Source: Clostridia bacterium
GTDB lineage: Bacteria > Bacillota > Clostridia > TANB77 > CAG-508
Reading direction: 5' to 3'
NCBI GenBank assembly: GCA_900753245.1
Contig: CAADYJ010000084.1
Location: 1 to 5,386, forward strand
DNA: 5,386 nt
Part shown: positions 4,490-5,386 of the stretch, in pieces
Numbering within the stretch: position 1 is the first letter of the stretch
Layout of the letters: every line of letters starts with the position of its first letter
Position numbers and translations under genes: made by a program
Notes under the pieces: model-generated
Seen by the model: only the letters and a program-made list of their open reading frames with translations
The model's database searches: none
Told to the model about the DNA's origin: nothing

Positions 4490-5386
4490 CTACATATAAA
4501 GTATAGCTCTAAATGTATCATTTTCGCTTCTTGAATCTGCACCATTTTTAAAACGGTAAGAAGGGTTAGTATTAGAATCATTATAACGACTACCTCTTTC
4601 GCAAATAGGATTTCTAAAACCATCTCTTATTTCATCATCACAATATTCTGTTGTCCATTCATAAGCATTTGATGCCATATCATTTATTTTACATTTTTCA
4701 TCATTATTCTCTCCTGTATTTGTTAAGAAAGAATTTATATTTACTCCCGCTTTAAAAGAATACTCCTTATCTTCTGAAAATTCCTGTATATATACTATTG
4801 CTGTGTCCCAAGCATAACTATTTACTAAATCTGTTGTTACTGTTGTATATATATCATAACATGCTGTAGTTGCATCTATTTGTTTTATATTATTCCATAA
4901 CATTCCTTCTGTTTCTATTTTCACTGATGAACTATTATCATTTGTGAAACTATTTGAAACTTTTGAGTTTGCTTTTCCATCTGTTCCATAACTTGCTTCA
5001 TAACGTGCTATATAATATCCTCCATTTACTTTTATACTATCTATAAAACTTTTTATTCCTTCATATGTTCCATCTTGCTTTTGCTTTCCTCTTGATGTTG
5101 TATTTAGTCCATCTTCTCCATAACTTGCTACACCTTGTCTATATGTTGCTAATTCTTGATATTTTGATTGGGTTCCATCTGAATTATTAAAAATCAATAC
5201 ATTTTCTTTCATATAATTTTCTGCACTTTGTTTTAATATTGGAGTTCCTCTTGTAAGCACTGTATCATTTGCATCTTTGTCATTTGTTCCATCTGCAAAT
5301 GTATATCTTCCAAGTGTAATATTTACAGATGTTCCATCGCTCTTCTTTATTTCATTTCCTACTGGTACCCATACATATTGATTTCC
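4490..5386 (-). CDS. FGE-sulfatase/SUMF1-fold protein, N-terminus outside the window, probably non-catalytic
   Basis: The frame is open to the window edge (first codon GGA at 5386-5384), so 298 C-terminal residues are visible and the start is missing; the GTG at 5260 is internal. Numbering from the edge: GNQYVWVPVGN (1-11) opens the domain as in SUMF1-type proteins, followed by GGYYIARYEAS (122-132), WNNIKQIDATTAC (164-176), NSYAWDTAIVYIQ (189-201), MASNAYEWTTEYC (237-249), ICERGSRYND (261-270) and the end FRAILYM (292-298). These follow the formylglycine-generating-enzyme fold. The catalytic Cys pair of true FGE lies in a CHRSYCYRYR-like stretch; here that place reads PSYRFK, without cysteine, so enzyme activity is unlikely. 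Similar domains occur in Clostridia surface and pilin-like proteins, which suggests an exported structural or binding role (inference). No CGG codon occurs. Confidence 0.82.
   Translation of the reverse strand, partial: GNQYVWVPVGNEIKKSDGTSVNITLGRYTFADGTNDKDANDTVLTRGTPILKQSAENYMKENVLIFNNSDGTQSKYQELATYRQGVASYGEDGLNTTSRGKQKQDGTYEGIKSFIDSIKVNGGYYIARYEASYGTDGKANSKVSNSFTNDNSSSVKIETEGMLWNNIKQIDATTACYDIYTTVTTDLVNSYAWDTAIVYIQEFSEDKEYSFKAGVNINSFLTNTGENNDEKCKINDMASNAYEWTTEYCDDEIRDGFRNPICERGSRYNDSNTNPSYRFKNGADSRSENDTFRAILYM

Noticed and set aside
4490..5260. GTG at 5260 as the true start of the FGE-like gene
   Set aside because: The frame continues upstream to the window edge with the domain-typical YVWVPV motif, and no ribosome binding site precedes 5260.

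Overview
The window is strongly AT-rich, has strong AGGAG-type ribosome binding sites and consensus sigma-A promoters, and carries proteins of Clostridia-like character. It most likely comes from a low-GC Bacillota (Firmicutes) bacterium, probably an uncultured gut-type Clostridia or Bacilli relative. This placement is inferred from composition and protein style only.

Layout: the minus strand carries, reading from high to low coordinates, a partial FGE-sulfatase/SUMF1-fold protein (4490-5386, open at the window edge), dinB (DNA polymerase IV, 2615-3829), a small Cys-rich two-helix membrane protein (2315-2542), folD (1331-2179) and dprA (77-941). The plus strand carries only tsaE (3984-4407), divergent from dinB and convergent with the FGE-like gene. 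dinB and folD each have a well-spaced promoter; the dinB promoter holds a 14-bp palindrome resembling a Firmicutes LexA box. Between folD and dprA lie 389 bases without a recognised gene. They contain the folD terminator, two further hairpins (one followed by a T-run) and a 178-base imperfect inverted repeat just upstream of dprA.

The main result is in dprA and tsaE. Each has one extra base that breaks the reading frame at a highly conserved glycine (DprA FAIP-G-N, TsaE Walker A G-S-G-K-T). In both, skipping a single C restores a full-length, family-typical protein. In both, the codon at the break is CGG, in the shared context YCWCGGAAA. By hand count these are the only two in-frame CGG codons in the window: the roughly 50 ordinary arginine codons are all AGA, CGT or AGG. 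Two housekeeping genes broken at the same rare codon suggest that CGG is unassigned or starved in this genome and triggers +1 frameshifting (skip C, read GGA as Gly). Paired sequencing or assembly errors remain the main alternative.

The genes do not form one pathway. dprA (recombination mediator) and dinB (translesion synthesis) handle DNA, folD serves one-carbon metabolism, tsaE serves tRNA t6A synthesis, and the FGE-like gene is probably a surface or structural protein.
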